DNA of 64,000 bases. Origin: DASXRA01 sp036506155 (GTDB lineage: Bacteria > Actinomycetota > Actinomycetes > Mycobacteriales > Jatrophihabitantaceae). The notes below the pieces were generated by a model, which ran no database searches, was not told where the DNA came from, and saw only the letters and a program-made list of their open reading frames with translations. Position numbers and translations under genes: made by a program. Each line of letters opens with the position of its first letter. Positions within the stretch are counted from its first letter, which is position 1. This document shows, one piece after another, positions 53,999 through 62,786 of the stretch. The stretch lies in contig DASXSF010000080.1 in the NCBI GenBank assembly GCA_036506155.1, forward strand, positions 62,001 through 126,000. Direction: 5' to 3'.

Positions 53999-54345
53999 GT
54001 GAACGCAGGCACTCCGGGCGCCAGCACCGAGGACTGGACATGCCTGCTCGCGGATCAGACCTCCGGCACGTTCGTGACACAGACCGTGACGGGCGCGTCC
54101 ATGCTCCCGATCGAGACTGCTTGGCCGGGTCAGGGCTTTCGGCCGCCCAGATTCCCGAGGCGCCGACCGATAGAGCGGACCTGTCATGGGCGCGGCTCGC
54201 CGCGCTCGGCGGCCTCATCCCGTCGGTGACGCGGCTGGGTGATGAGCTGGCCCTCGTCTACTCCGCAGCGCAGATCACCGGCAGCGCCCTGGCGCCGCTG
54301 GCTGACTGGACCTGGGACGGCACCCGGTTCGCGCCACCGGCCTGA
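53999..54345 (+). pseudogene. Hypothetical gene, frameshifted
   Basis: From a GTG at 53999 the first frame gives AGTPGASTEDWTCLLADQTS and GTFVTQTVTGASMLPIETA. At about 54115 the continuing pattern is in the next frame: GLSAAQIPEAPTDRADLSWA, RLAALGGLIPSVTRLGDELA and LAPLADWTWDGTRFAPPA. One lost base would explain it. I do not recognise a family. It lies between DUF488 and the large helicase gene. Confidence 0.4.
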
Positions 54346-54464
54346 CGTCTGCCCGAGCCTGCTCGGCGCTGCGATCGGCTTGCCGTGGGACAGCTTCCGC
54401 GCGATCGTCTACGCGGGTGTCGACGCGCTGACAGGCAAGCAGCGCACAAAGGAGCGCCAAGCGA

Positions 54465-57400
54465 ATGAGCAGCCAGGCCGCGCGTGAGGACGGAGCCGGT
54501 GAGGAGGATCCACGCCTCGCAAAGGCGATCAACCTCTTCGAGTTCCTGGCCCAAGCGCAGGCCCTTCGCACCAGACCGGTAAGAACCGTTGATGCATACG
54601 AGCGGGACGGCGATGTCGTCTGGCTGGCGGACGTACCCGCGCATCCGGCCGTCGAGTGTCCGGTTCGAGCCGGCATACCCGAGCCCGATGCCAAGGTCCT
54701 CACGATCAGGCGGATACCGCGCTGTGAGCCGCCCGCGCCGCCCGCCGAGATAACGAGTTGGCTTGCGAGCGATCCCGACGACGCGTATCGCGAGCCTGAG
54801 CTCATCGACCAACTATCGGCGGACGCGACGACGGGCAACGTCATCACAGAGCTCGCTGAGAGCGACGGGCTCGTCACGCTCCAGCTGAACCCAGGTGTGC
54901 AAGCGGACTTCGCCGACTGGATGCAACAGTGGCGGCCGTGGGCCGAGCAGGAGCGCACGGACGAGCCGGCGCGCACCTTGTACGGGAGGCTGTTCGCCAT
55001 CCACGTCAACCTCACCGCGCGCCCTGAAGAGTTCGAGCTGATCGTCGCGACGGGGTGCTTGGCATGGCGGCCCCACGACGCAGAGCCGGCGCGCCGTCAC
55101 CTGCTGACCAGCCCGGCTTCGATCCGGTTCGACGAGGACACCGGAGATCTTGCCGTCGTCCTGGTCCCCACGTCCGAGGTGATCTCGGTCGAGCTGGACA
55201 TGCTGGATCCGCAGCTGCTCACCGATCCGCAGCGCATCAATGCCGTGAAGGCCGAGGCGCGAGAGTTCACTGCACATCCGATGAACCGCGATGCGGCCGG
55301 CGCCCTGGCCCGGCGGCTGGTGCACACCCTGGACTCGGCGGGACGGTATGACGACACGGGCGATCCACCGGACTACGCTGCGGCACCGGTCGCCGCGTTC
55401 GCGCCTGCGATCATCCTGCGCAGAAGATCGCAGCAGGGGCTCGTCGAGGTCTACCGGACGATCGTGCAGCAGCTGCGCGCGACCGGCCAGGTTCCTGACG
55501 GCATCGTGCCGCTCATCGACCCGGACCACCGACCGGTATCGATTCCGGATCCGACGCCTGGCGCATTGGTACTGGTCGATGACGATCCCTTCCTGCCCCT
55601 ACCGGTCAACGACGGGCAGCTGGACATCGTCCACAGTGTCGACAGCAAGGCCCAGACCGTGGTCCAGGGTCCGCCCGGAACCGGAAAGACGCACACGGCG
55701 GCGGTCTTGATCTCGCAGCTGCTCGCCCAGGGCAAGCGGGTGTTGGTAGCAGCGCACACGGACCGCGCGCTCAAGGAGGTGCGCGACAAGCTGCCCGCGC
55801 AGATACAGCCGCTGAGCGTCGCCGTCGTCGGCGGCTCGCGCGAGGACCTGTCGAACCTCGAGGTTGCCGTCGCTCGCATCGCCGCAGAGGCCGCGAGCTA
55901 CGACGCGCAACGATCCGAGCGCGACATCGACGACACGCTGACCCGCATCGACGAGCTCGGACGCGAGCGTGCTCTGGTGCATCGGCAACTGCTCACGTCC
56001 CGCGAGCGCGAAGTCGTCGAGCACAGCCACCGGCGCTACCACGGAACACTGGCCGCGATCGCGCAGCACTACGCGGCCGAGGCGGATCAATACGGCTGGC
56101 TGACGAGATTCGGCAAGGTCGCCGGATCCGAGCCGCCGCTGACGAACGACGAGGCGCTCGCGTGGCTGGCACTCGTGCGCGACCAGGAGCTGACGGCGGA
56201 CGAGCCGGAAGCGCGCAGCCGCTTGCTCGACATTGGGGACCTTCCATCGCCCCAGCAGTTCGCCGACCTGTGCGAGCGAGAGCGGGCGGCTCGGGACGCG
56301 AGGCAGCTGCATCAGCAGGCCAGTCGGCACGAGGCGTTCAGCCCCATCCGCGAGCTTCCGGGTGAGGAACGCGCGCAGTTGCGGACGCGAATGCACGAGC
56401 TGGCTCGCGAAGCCCGCGAGCTCGAACAGCGTCGCGAGTCCTGGATGAACGAGGCGCTGGCAGACGTGCGATCGGGGCGGCGGGAGTTCTGGCAGTCCCG
56501 CGCAGAGCAGATCGAGGGCCTCATTCGCCATGTCTCGCCCATGGTGAATGCCCTGGGTCCGCTGACCGACGTCCGAATCAGCAGCCCTGATCCAGGCGCC
56601 GTCGACGCGCTGTGCCAGAGCCTGCTGGGCTACCTCGACGCGGGCGGGCAGATCAAGACGCTCGCCGACGGCCGCCCGAAGATCGGCGCGCTGACCTCGA
56701 AGACCGTCAAGCAGTGTGCACCGGTGTTCGACATGGTGCGCGTCAACGGCCGGCCACCGGTGACGGCCGACCAGATCCGCGCCGTATTGACACACATCGC
56801 CGCGCTGCGAGCACTCGACGCACTCGACCGCGCCTGGCCCGCGACCGTGCAGGTCGCCGGAGAGGACACCCTCGCCGAGCGCCTGGCCTGGCACGTAACC
56901 GAGGCGCAACAGCTGCAGCGGGTACTCGCTTTCAGTGAGCGCCTTGCGGCGGAGGAGCGCTACCTGCACGCCGTCGGTGTGCCCAAGCCGGACTGGGGCG
57001 ATCTCGACTCGGTTCTCGGCTATGCCGCTCTGGTCGATGCGGCTGCGGCCGAGGAGGAGCATGCCTTGGCGTTGCGGCCCCTGGAAGCACTCGGCGAGCA
57101 CGTGGAGTCAGCGGCCCGCTGGTCTGACGTCGCGCCAAGCGTGCATCAAGTGCACCTGGCGCTGCGGGCGCGAAATCACGATCAGTACGCCGCCGCATAC
57201 GGGCGGCTGCAACGACTGCACGACGTACGCGGGCTGGTTGCGCGGCGCGACACCCTGGGCGGGCGGCTGCGCGATGCCGCTGCTGCACTGTATGAAGCCG
57301 TCCTGCGTTCTCCGGCGGACAGCGACTGGTCGACTCGCTTCGGCAAGCTCGGGGCATCGTGGGACTGGGCGGCCACTGGCGAGTGGCTGCTGAGCCAGGA

Positions 57401-58964
57401 CGGTACCGACGTCAACGCGCTGCAGGCCAAGGCGGCGGTGATCGACGAGCAGCTTCGCGGCCAGGTCGAGCGCCTGGCGGCCGTCCGAGCCTGGGCACAT
57501 GCAGTGTCGCCCGGGCGGCTGACGGGGCAGGCCCAAGCCGATCTTCACCAGTACGCCCAGCTCGTACGTCGCCTCGGCCGGGGCACCGGCAAGTACGCCG
57601 ACCGGCGGCGTGCCGAGATTCGCAGGGCGATGGATCGTTGTCGCACCGCGGTTCCAGTCTGGATCATGCCGATCTACAGGATCGCTGAGCAGCTGCGGGT
57701 CGCACCAGACATGTTCGACCTGGTCGTCGTCGACGAGGCCTCCCAGGCGGGATTAGAAGCGACGTTCCTGCAATATCTCGCGCCGAAGATGGTGGTCATC
57801 GGCGACGACAAGCAGGTTTCGCCGGCCGCGGTCGGCGTCGATCAACAGCAACTTCGCGACCTGGCGAACCAGTATCTGGGCGGAGACCGTTACAAGGCGA
57901 GTTGGGAGGATCCGAAACGCAGCCTGTTCGATGAGGCAGTGATGCGCTACGGCCGCCGGATCACGCTCACCGAGCATCGCCGCTGCGTTCCGGAGATCAT
58001 CGGGTTCTCGAACCGTATTGCGTACGAACCTGAGGGCATCCCGCTCGTCCCGGTGCGTCAGTACGGCACCGACCGACTCGACCCGATCAAGACCATTTAC
58101 ACCGCACACGGTTACGAGCGCGGCATCGCCGAGAAGGTCAACCCGGTCGAACTGGAGGCGGTCGTCGAGCAGATCGAGAAGTGCCTCCGCGATCCACGCT
58201 ACGACGGCAAGACCTTCGGAGTGATCTCGCTTCTCGGTTCAGCCCAGGCTAAGGCCATCGAGAAGAAGCTTCTGTACCGCGTCCCGCCCGAGGAGTGGAC
58301 CGCGCGTGACCTGCGCTGCGGCGACGCGGCGGACTTCCAGGGCTCTGAGCGTGACGTGATGTTCCTGTCGATGGTGGCGAGTGCCGAGCCGGGCCGGCGA
58401 CTCGGAGCCCTCACCCAGGAACAGCATCTACAGCGATACAACGTGGCGGTGTCGCGTGCGAAAGATCAACTGTGGCTCGTCCACTCGCTGTCGGCCTCGG
58501 ACGTCGCCAATCCCCAGGACTTGCGCCGCGTGTTGTTGGACTACTGCAACGGGGTGGTCGGCCGGCCGTCAAGAGTGCGACCGGCGCCGGTGCTCGAGGA
58601 CCTGATCGTCAGCCCGTTCGAATCGCTTTTCGAACAGCGGGTATTCAACCGGATCATCGACCGCGGCTATGCCGCAACTGCGCAGGTCGAGGCGAACGGA
58701 TACCGAATCGACATCGTCGTCGAGGGCGCGAAACGGCGGCTGGGCGTCGCATGCCACGGCGACACGTGGCGCGGGCCGGCTCACTACGAACGAGATCTGG
58801 CGCGCGAACGAGATCTCGAGCGGTGTGGGTGGCAGTTCCATCGGATACATGAGTCGGAGTTCTACGTCGACCAGCAAAGCGCCCTCGCCCGGCTCTGGGA
58901 CGCGCTGGAGAAGGCAGAGATCTTCCCGGCGGTGGCCCCCGGGCCCCACAGACGCGCTCCGTAG
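54465..58964 (+). CDS. Large SF1 (UPF1/Dna2-like) helicase with C-terminal Vsr-like nuclease domain
   Basis: The product is 1499 residues, with AAGGAG 9 bases upstream of the ATG. Residues 1-390 are unassigned. Walker A QGPPGTGKTHT is near 400-410. A 650-residue insertion, largely helical and rich in Arg/Glu, separates it from Walker B LVVVDEASQAG near 1086. Motif III (MVVIGDDKQVSP), LTEHRRCVPEIIGFSN, DFQGSERDVMFLSMV and YNVAVSRAKDQLWLVHS follow, as in SF1B helicases. From about 1383 a Vsr/MTES_1575-like endonuclease domain begins (SPFESLFEQRVF, GYRIDIVVEG). However, the usual ECDGD core reads ACHGD, so its activity is doubtful. The architecture resembles anti-phage helicase-nuclease proteins. 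Confidence 0.85.
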   Translation: MSSQAAREDGAGEEDPRLAKAINLFEFLAQAQALRTRPVRTVDAYERDGDVVWLADVPAHPAVECPVRAGIPEPDAKVLTIRRIPRCEPPAPPAEITSWLASDPDDAYREPELIDQLSADATTGNVITELAESDGLVTLQLNPGVQADFADWMQQWRPWAEQERTDEPARTLYGRLFAIHVNLTARPEEFELIVATGCLAWRPHDAEPARRHLLTSPASIRFDEDTGDLAVVLVPTSEVISVELDMLDPQLLTDPQRINAVKAEAREFTAHPMNRDAAGALARRLVHTLDSAGRYDDTGDPPDYAAAPVAAFAPAIILRRRSQQGLVEVYRTIVQQLRATGQVPDGIVPLIDPDHRPVSIPDPTPGALVLVDDDPFLPLPVNDGQLDIVHSVDSKAQTVVQGPPGTGKTHTAAVLISQLLAQGKRVLVAAHTDRALKEVRDKLPAQIQPLSVAVVGGSREDLSNLEVAVARIAAEAASYDAQRSERDIDDTLTRIDELGRERALVHRQLLTSREREVVEHSHRRYHGTLAAIAQHYAAEADQYGWLTRFGKVAGSEPPLTNDEALAWLALVRDQELTADEPEARSRLLDIGDLPSPQQFADLCERERAARDARQLHQQASRHEAFSPIRELPGEERAQLRTRMHELAREARELEQRRESWMNEALADVRSGRREFWQSRAEQIEGLIRHVSPMVNALGPLTDVRISSPDPGAVDALCQSLLGYLDAGGQIKTLADGRPKIGALTSKTVKQCAPVFDMVRVNGRPPVTADQIRAVLTHIAALRALDALDRAWPATVQVAGEDTLAERLAWHVTEAQQLQRVLAFSERLAAEERYLHAVGVPKPDWGDLDSVLGYAALVDAAAAEEEHALALRPLEALGEHVESAARWSDVAPSVHQVHLALRARNHDQYAAAYGRLQRLHDVRGLVARRDTLGGRLRDAAAALYEAVLRSPADSDWSTRFGKLGASWDWAATGEWLLSQDGTDVNALQAKAAVIDEQLRGQVERLAAVRAWAHAVSPGRLTGQAQADLHQYAQLVRRLGRGTGKYADRRRAEIRRAMDRCRTAVPVWIMPIYRIAEQLRVAPDMFDLVVVDEASQAGLEATFLQYLAPKMVVIGDDKQVSPAAVGVDQQQLRDLANQYLGGDRYKASWEDPKRSLFDEAVMRYGRRITLTEHRRCVPEIIGFSNRIAYEPEGIPLVPVRQYGTDRLDPIKTIYTAHGYERGIAEKVNPVELEAVVEQIEKCLRDPRYDGKTFGVISLLGSAQAKAIEKKLLYRVPPEEWTARDLRCGDAADFQGSERDVMFLSMVASAEPGRRLGALTQEQHLQRYNVAVSRAKDQLWLVHSLSASDVANPQDLRRVLLDYCNGVVGRPSRVRPAPVLEDLIVSPFESLFEQRVFNRIIDRGYAATAQVEANGYRIDIVVEGAKRRLGVACHGDTWRGPAHYERDLARERDLERCGWQFHRIHESEFYVDQQSALARLWDALEKAEIFPAVAPGPHRRAP

Positions 58965-58977
58965 GCCACACATCGGC

Positions 58978-60720
58978 TCACAGATCCAGCACGAGGTCGC
59001 TGTCCGGCCGGGCACAGCAGATCAGCGCCTCCCCGCGCGGCGGCATCTCCAGCGGGTGGGGAGCGTAGCTGACGTCGCCTGACAGCACCGGGGTGACGCA
59101 GGTGTGGCAGACGCCCGTTCGGCAGGAGTAACGGGTGGGAACGTCGCAGGCGTCGGCCAGTTCGAGCAGGGAGCGGTGCCGCTCGGCCCACCGCACCGTG
59201 AGGGCGCTGCGCGCGAACGTGATCTCCGAGCCGGTCCCTTCCGGTCCCGGTGGCTGGTGCGGAGCCGGCCGACGTGTGTCGGTGATGCCGGGGTTGATGG
59301 CCGCAAGAGCACCGAACAGCTCCGTGTGCAGCCGTTCCGGGGCGATGCCGAGCTCGACGAGCGCGTCGTGCACGTCGTTCATGAACGCCGTCGGCCCGCA
59401 GATGTAGGCCACGGCGTCGCTCGGCAGCCCTAGGCCGGCCAGTGCGGCGGACGTCGGCCGTCCTCGGATGACCTCGCCGCACGCCGATGCGTCCGACTCC
59501 GGCGAGGTGTAGAAGACGCGTTCGTGGGCGTGGGGAAGTGATCGCAGCAGGTCGTGTGCCTCACCTGCGAAGGCGTGCTGCGTCGCATCGCGGGCAGTGT
59601 GGATCCACCAGACCTCTCGGGTGGCACTCGCGGTGGCGAGTTGATGGAGCATCGCGAGAACCGGGGTTACGCCGATGCCTGCCGAAACTAGCAGTATCGG
59701 CGTGGCATCGTCGCTGAGCACGAACTCACCGCGCGGGGCGGCGACGTCGAGCACCGACCCGGCCCGCAGCGTTGAATGGACGTAGCCGCTGACGACGCCC
59801 TCCGGTTCGCGTTTGACGCTGATCCGATAAGTACCGGCGGCGGGATCCGACGACAGCGAATAGCTGCGGACCGGCGCGGGATCGCCCGCTCCGCTCAGGC
59901 GCAGTGTGATGTACTGCCCGGCTGTAGGCCGCGGCAGGGCATCGCCGTTCTCGGCGGCCAGGTACACAGATGTCACGGTCGAGTTCTCCGCCACCAGCTT
60001 GGCGACACGCAGGCGGCGGAAACCCGCCCAGCCCGGCTCGACCCCCACCGGCGGTGCGTCGGCTCGAGTGCCGCTCTCGGCGGCGTCGAGCAGTTCACGG
60101 AAGGACTGCTGCCATCCGGGGCTGAGCGCCGGGATATCGACGGCGGCACGCAGTCGCTCGATGTCCCGTCCGGGCAGGTACAGCAGGGCGTCGGTGTCGG
60201 CCACGCTGAGGGCATGCCGGCCGACCCGGGTCCGCACGATCTCGTCACCGGCCTGGACCTGCCCTTCCGTGATGACTCGCAGGTAGAAGCCGGGACGGTG
60301 GTGCGAGACGAGCAGGGCCGGCAGTTCGGGTTCGCCGAGTCGCATGCCCACCCGAAAGCAGGTGACGCGTGGCTGGGTGACCTCGAACTCCGCCCCACCT
60401 ATGCGATACCGGTCGCCGATGTGTACGTCGTCGTCGCTCAGCCCGTCCACCGTGAAGTTCTCCCCGAACTGGCCGAACTCGAAGTCGTCACGGCCGAAGT
60501 AGTCCTGCCAGTGGCGGTACGAGTCGATCTGATAGACGAGCACAGCACGCTGTTCGCCGCCGTGCCCGTTGAGGTCGCCCTGGCCGTCGCCGTCGATGTT
60601 GAGCCGACGCGCCGTGCGCGGTCCTTCGACGGAATGCTTCCAGATCCCCGTGTGCACCGTGCGTTCCTGCCAGGCGACATCCTTGGGCAGCCCGACGTTG
60701 ACCGACAACAGGGTCGCCAT
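58978..60720 (-). CDS. MOSC domain fused to ferredoxin-NADP reductase and 2Fe-2S domain
   Basis: The product is 580 residues from ATG at 60720, with AGGAG upstream. Domains in order: MOSC (YiiM-like, GGEQRAVLVYQIDSYRHWQD, FGENFTVDGL, VTQPRVTCFRVGMRLGEPEL), residues 1-230; FAD/NAD reductase (RSYSLSSDP, ILLVSAGIGVTPVLAML, YICGPTAFMNDV), about 240-480; C-terminal plant-type ferredoxin with YSCRTGVCHTC and a final CC. Such proteins pass electrons from NAD(P)H to a molybdenum-related oxidation or N-reduction. The order of domains predicts an all-in-one electron chain. It is last in a minus-strand run with DUF427. Confidence 0.85.
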   Translation of the reverse strand: MATLLSVNVGLPKDVAWQERTVHTGIWKHSVEGPRTARRLNIDGDGQGDLNGHGGEQRAVLVYQIDSYRHWQDYFGRDDFEFGQFGENFTVDGLSDDDVHIGDRYRIGGAEFEVTQPRVTCFRVGMRLGEPELPALLVSHHRPGFYLRVITEGQVQAGDEIVRTRVGRHALSVADTDALLYLPGRDIERLRAAVDIPALSPGWQQSFRELLDAAESGTRADAPPVGVEPGWAGFRRLRVAKLVAENSTVTSVYLAAENGDALPRPTAGQYITLRLSGAGDPAPVRSYSLSSDPAAGTYRISVKREPEGVVSGYVHSTLRAGSVLDVAAPRGEFVLSDDATPILLVSAGIGVTPVLAMLHQLATASATREVWWIHTARDATQHAFAGEAHDLLRSLPHAHERVFYTSPESDASACGEVIRGRPTSAALAGLGLPSDAVAYICGPTAFMNDVHDALVELGIAPERLHTELFGALAAINPGITDTRRPAPHQPPGPEGTGSEITFARSALTVRWAERHRSLLELADACDVPTRYSCRTGVCHTCVTPVLSGDVSYAPHPLEMPPRGEALICCARPDSDLVLDL

Positions 60721-60743
60721 CGCGGTGCTCCTCTCGTGTGATG

Positions 60744-60911
60744 TCAATGCCGCGCGTCGGAATCAAGCCTGGCCCGGACGAGCAGCGGTGGCAGTGGTCC
60801 CAGGGCGGGTATAGCTGCCACGGCCACGGATGCGGCGTCGGCGCTCGCGCCCTGCCGCCCGAGGAGTAGCCGGCGGCCGAGATGCGTCAACCGAGCGAGT
60901 GCGGAGGTCAT
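60744..60911 (-). CDS. Small protein between DUF427 and MOSC genes
   Basis: A 55-residue frame from ATG at 60911 (MTSALARLTHLGRRLLLG onward) has AAAGG 7 bases upstream. It starts 12 bases after the DUF427 stop and ends 23 bases before the MOSC start. It is Ala/Leu/Arg-rich with one weak hydrophobic segment. It could be a small partner or a leader peptide; no family is known. Confidence 0.4.
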   Translation of the reverse strand: MTSALARLTHLGRRLLLGRQGASADAASVAVAAIPALGPLPPLLVRARLDSDARH

Positions 60912-60923
60912 CGATATGCCTTT

Positions 60924-61787
60924 CTAGCCGTGCTGGAGGATCTCGTCGGGGTCCAAGCCGCGGTCGAGGCCGTGCGGGATGACGGTCTGCCCGGGCTCGA
61001 GCATCAGCTTCTTGCCGTCGAGGTAGATCTCGATCTGGTCGGGCTCGAAGGAAACGAAGTCAGCGACACGGGCGACTTCCGGCCACGCCTTGGGGTAGGA
61101 CCAGGCGGCGCCGCGGCGCTCGCCGATGTCGTAATAGGTGGCCAGCCCCTTGTATGGGCAGAACGTCTGATCGTCGGTCAGGCGCAGCGCGCTTTCGTCG
61201 ATGTCCTCGCGGGGCACGTACCAGCGCGGGGCGAATCCCGACTCGTAGAGCGCCAGTGGGCGGCTGGTGTCGGCGATGACCCGGTCACCGTCGCTGACGA
61301 CGAGGTGGCGTGATGTCTGGCGGATGTCGATGCGGTGGTACGGGTCGGCCGCGTGGCCGAGGATGCGCTCGTCTTCTTCGTAGAAGGCGTCCATTGCCCG
61401 CCAGGCGAAGCCGATCCGGTTGCGTAGCTCGCCGGCATACTCGGGCGGCGCGATGTACTGCCAGGCGCCCCGGGGGGCACGGCGGTCGCCTGCGGTGACA
61501 GTGAACCAGGCGGTGTCGCCGAGTTCGCGGTGCATCGTGGAGCGGTGCTCGCCGACGAGAACGCCGGGCCGCACATCGGCCACGGGGAAGAGGGCCACCG
61601 GGTAACGGCCGGGCTCGTGCAGCAACAGCACGTCCTCGCTGTCGGCGATCCGTTCGCCGGCGAATTGGACGCGCGTGCGGCGCCGCAGTGGTTCGGCGAA
61701 CAGCAGGCGTTGCGGCAGCGGCTCTGGGGTCAGGAAGCGCCCGACCGGGCCGTTCCCGAGGGGTCCTTGCTGCCAGGACAGTCCCAT
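60924..61787 (-). CDS. DUF427 double-domain protein
   Basis: The product is 287 residues from ATG at 61787, with GAGAGGA upstream. Two DUF427 units are seen. The first holds RTRVQFAGERIADSEDVLLL, with AWQYIAPPEYAGELRNRIGF between. The second holds RHLVVSDGDRVIADTSRPLA, YVPREDIDESALRLTDDQTF and CPYKGLATYYD. The family is a compact beta fold of unknown function. It starts 14 bases after the upstream VOC gene stops, in the same direction. Confidence 0.85.
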   Translation of the reverse strand: MGLSWQQGPLGNGPVGRFLTPEPLPQRLLFAEPLRRRTRVQFAGERIADSEDVLLLHEPGRYPVALFPVADVRPGVLVGEHRSTMHRELGDTAWFTVTAGDRRAPRGAWQYIAPPEYAGELRNRIGFAWRAMDAFYEEDERILGHAADPYHRIDIRQTSRHLVVSDGDRVIADTSRPLALYESGFAPRWYVPREDIDESALRLTDDQTFCPYKGLATYYDIGERRGAAWSYPKAWPEVARVADFVSFEPDQIEIYLDGKKLMLEPGQTVIPHGLDRGLDPDEILQHG

Positions 61788-61800
61788 GATCGTCGTCCTC

Positions 61801-62211
61801 TCACTTGCGTTCTTGCAGCGTCCAGGTGTTCCCGTCGGGGTCGGCGAAATCCGCGAAGCTGGCGTAGTCACGGTGCTGCGGGTCGGACCCGTCGCTCCAT
61901 CCGCCGGCCCAGGTATCGACCGGGTCCTTGTGCCGGATCTCGCTGACCGCGACGCCGCGCGCGATCAGCTCCGCGCGGGCGGCGGCGATCTGGGGCGTGA
62001 CGAGGTGCAAGTCGCGCACCCGGCGTGAGCCGTCCGAGACGAGTTGCACCGAGCAGGCCGAGCCGGGCGGGGTGAGCTGGACGACCCGGAAGTCGGGCGT
62101 GGGCCGGTAGTCGACGTCGAGGGTGAAGCCGGCCTGCTCGGTGTAGAAGGCCAATGCACGGTCGATGTCAGCGACCGGAAGCGGGACGACCTCCAACGTG
62201 AGCGACTGCAT
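61801..62211 (-). CDS. VOC-superfamily (glyoxalase-like) protein
   Basis: The product is 136 residues from ATG at 62211, with GGAG then TTAGAG upstream. It has VVPLPVADIDRALAFYTEQA, GFTLDVDYRPT, VQLTPPGSACSVQLVSDGSR and FADFADPDGNTWTLQERK. The resemblance to the 48756 gene is strong (PPGSACS and FADPDGN segments). First gene of a run with DUF427 and MOSC genes, so it may act on a reactive metabolite with them. Confidence 0.85.
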   Translation of the reverse strand: MQSLTLEVVPLPVADIDRALAFYTEQAGFTLDVDYRPTPDFRVVQLTPPGSACSVQLVSDGSRRVRDLHLVTPQIAAARAELIARGVAVSEIRHKDPVDTWAGGWSDGSDPQHRDYASFADFADPDGNTWTLQERK

Positions 62212-62294
62212 CTCTAACTCCTCTGAACACATTTGATAGTTAGGTACTCAAGCATGCGTGGTGTAACCTGTCAAGAGACAATTGGAGGTTAGAG
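62212..62294. promoter_or_regulatory. Divergent promoter region with mirrored ribosome sites
   Basis: Both start codons are preceded by near-identical GGAG(G)TTAGAG, so the two ends form an inverted pair (CTCTAACTCC at left, GGAGGTTAGAG at right). GTTAGGTA and TGTAACCTG lie between and are partly complementary. These may be the operator of the CGNR regulator. Confidence 0.45.
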
Positions 62295-62786
62295 ATGGAG
62301 CAGACAGACGAGACGTTCCTGCTCGACCTGCTGAACACCACGCCGATCATCGACGGCGTGCAGCAAGACAAGCTTGACCGCTCATGGCTGCGCGCGCACG
62401 GACACAGTGGCTCGACCGCTGAGTGGGAGGCCGCCGGCAGCGCCCGCGCAGCGCTACAGGCGGTCGCGCGCGGGCAGCAGTCCGCCAGATCGTTATCTCG
62501 ACTGCTCGAGCAGGTCAGCTACCGCCCGTCGGTCTCCGACTCCGGTGTTCAGTGGCGGCTTGATGCGCCGACCGGCCGGACCGCGGCGGTGCGCGCCGTG
62601 CTCGCCTGGGACGAGCTGCGCCGAAGTCGGCCCGGCCGGCTCCGGCCCTGCGAGAACCCGGAGTGCGCCCGGTTCCTGATCGACCGCAGCAAGCCGAACA
62701 ACGCCCGCTGGTGCTCCATGGCCGTCTGCGGAAACCGGCTGAAGGCACGCCGGCACTACGAGCGCAGCCGCAACGCCGAGCGGTGA
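62295..62786 (+). CDS. ABATE/CGNR zinc-finger regulator
   Basis: The product is 163 residues, starting MEQTDETFLLDLLNTTPIID. The N-terminal ABATE domain precedes a C-terminal CGNR zinc finger: CENPECARFLIDRSKPNNAR, WCSMAVCGNRLKARRHYER (C-x4-C, then C-x3-C of CGNR). The family comprises transcriptional regulators. Divergent from the VOC-DUF427-MOSC genes, which are its likely targets. Its 3' end overlaps the converging ROK gene by 31 bases. Confidence 0.85.
   Translation: MEQTDETFLLDLLNTTPIIDGVQQDKLDRSWLRAHGHSGSTAEWEAAGSARAALQAVARGQQSARSLSRLLEQVSYRPSVSDSGVQWRLDAPTGRTAAVRAVLAWDELRRSRPGRLRPCENPECARFLIDRSKPNNARWCSMAVCGNRLKARRHYERSRNAER

Noticed and set aside
55599..57101. A 500-codon minus-strand open frame
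   Set aside because: It is antisense to the helicase; no ribosome site and no recognisable family.
59776..60741. A 321-codon plus-strand open frame
   Set aside because: It is antisense to the MOSC/ferredoxin reductase gene, which has complete domains.
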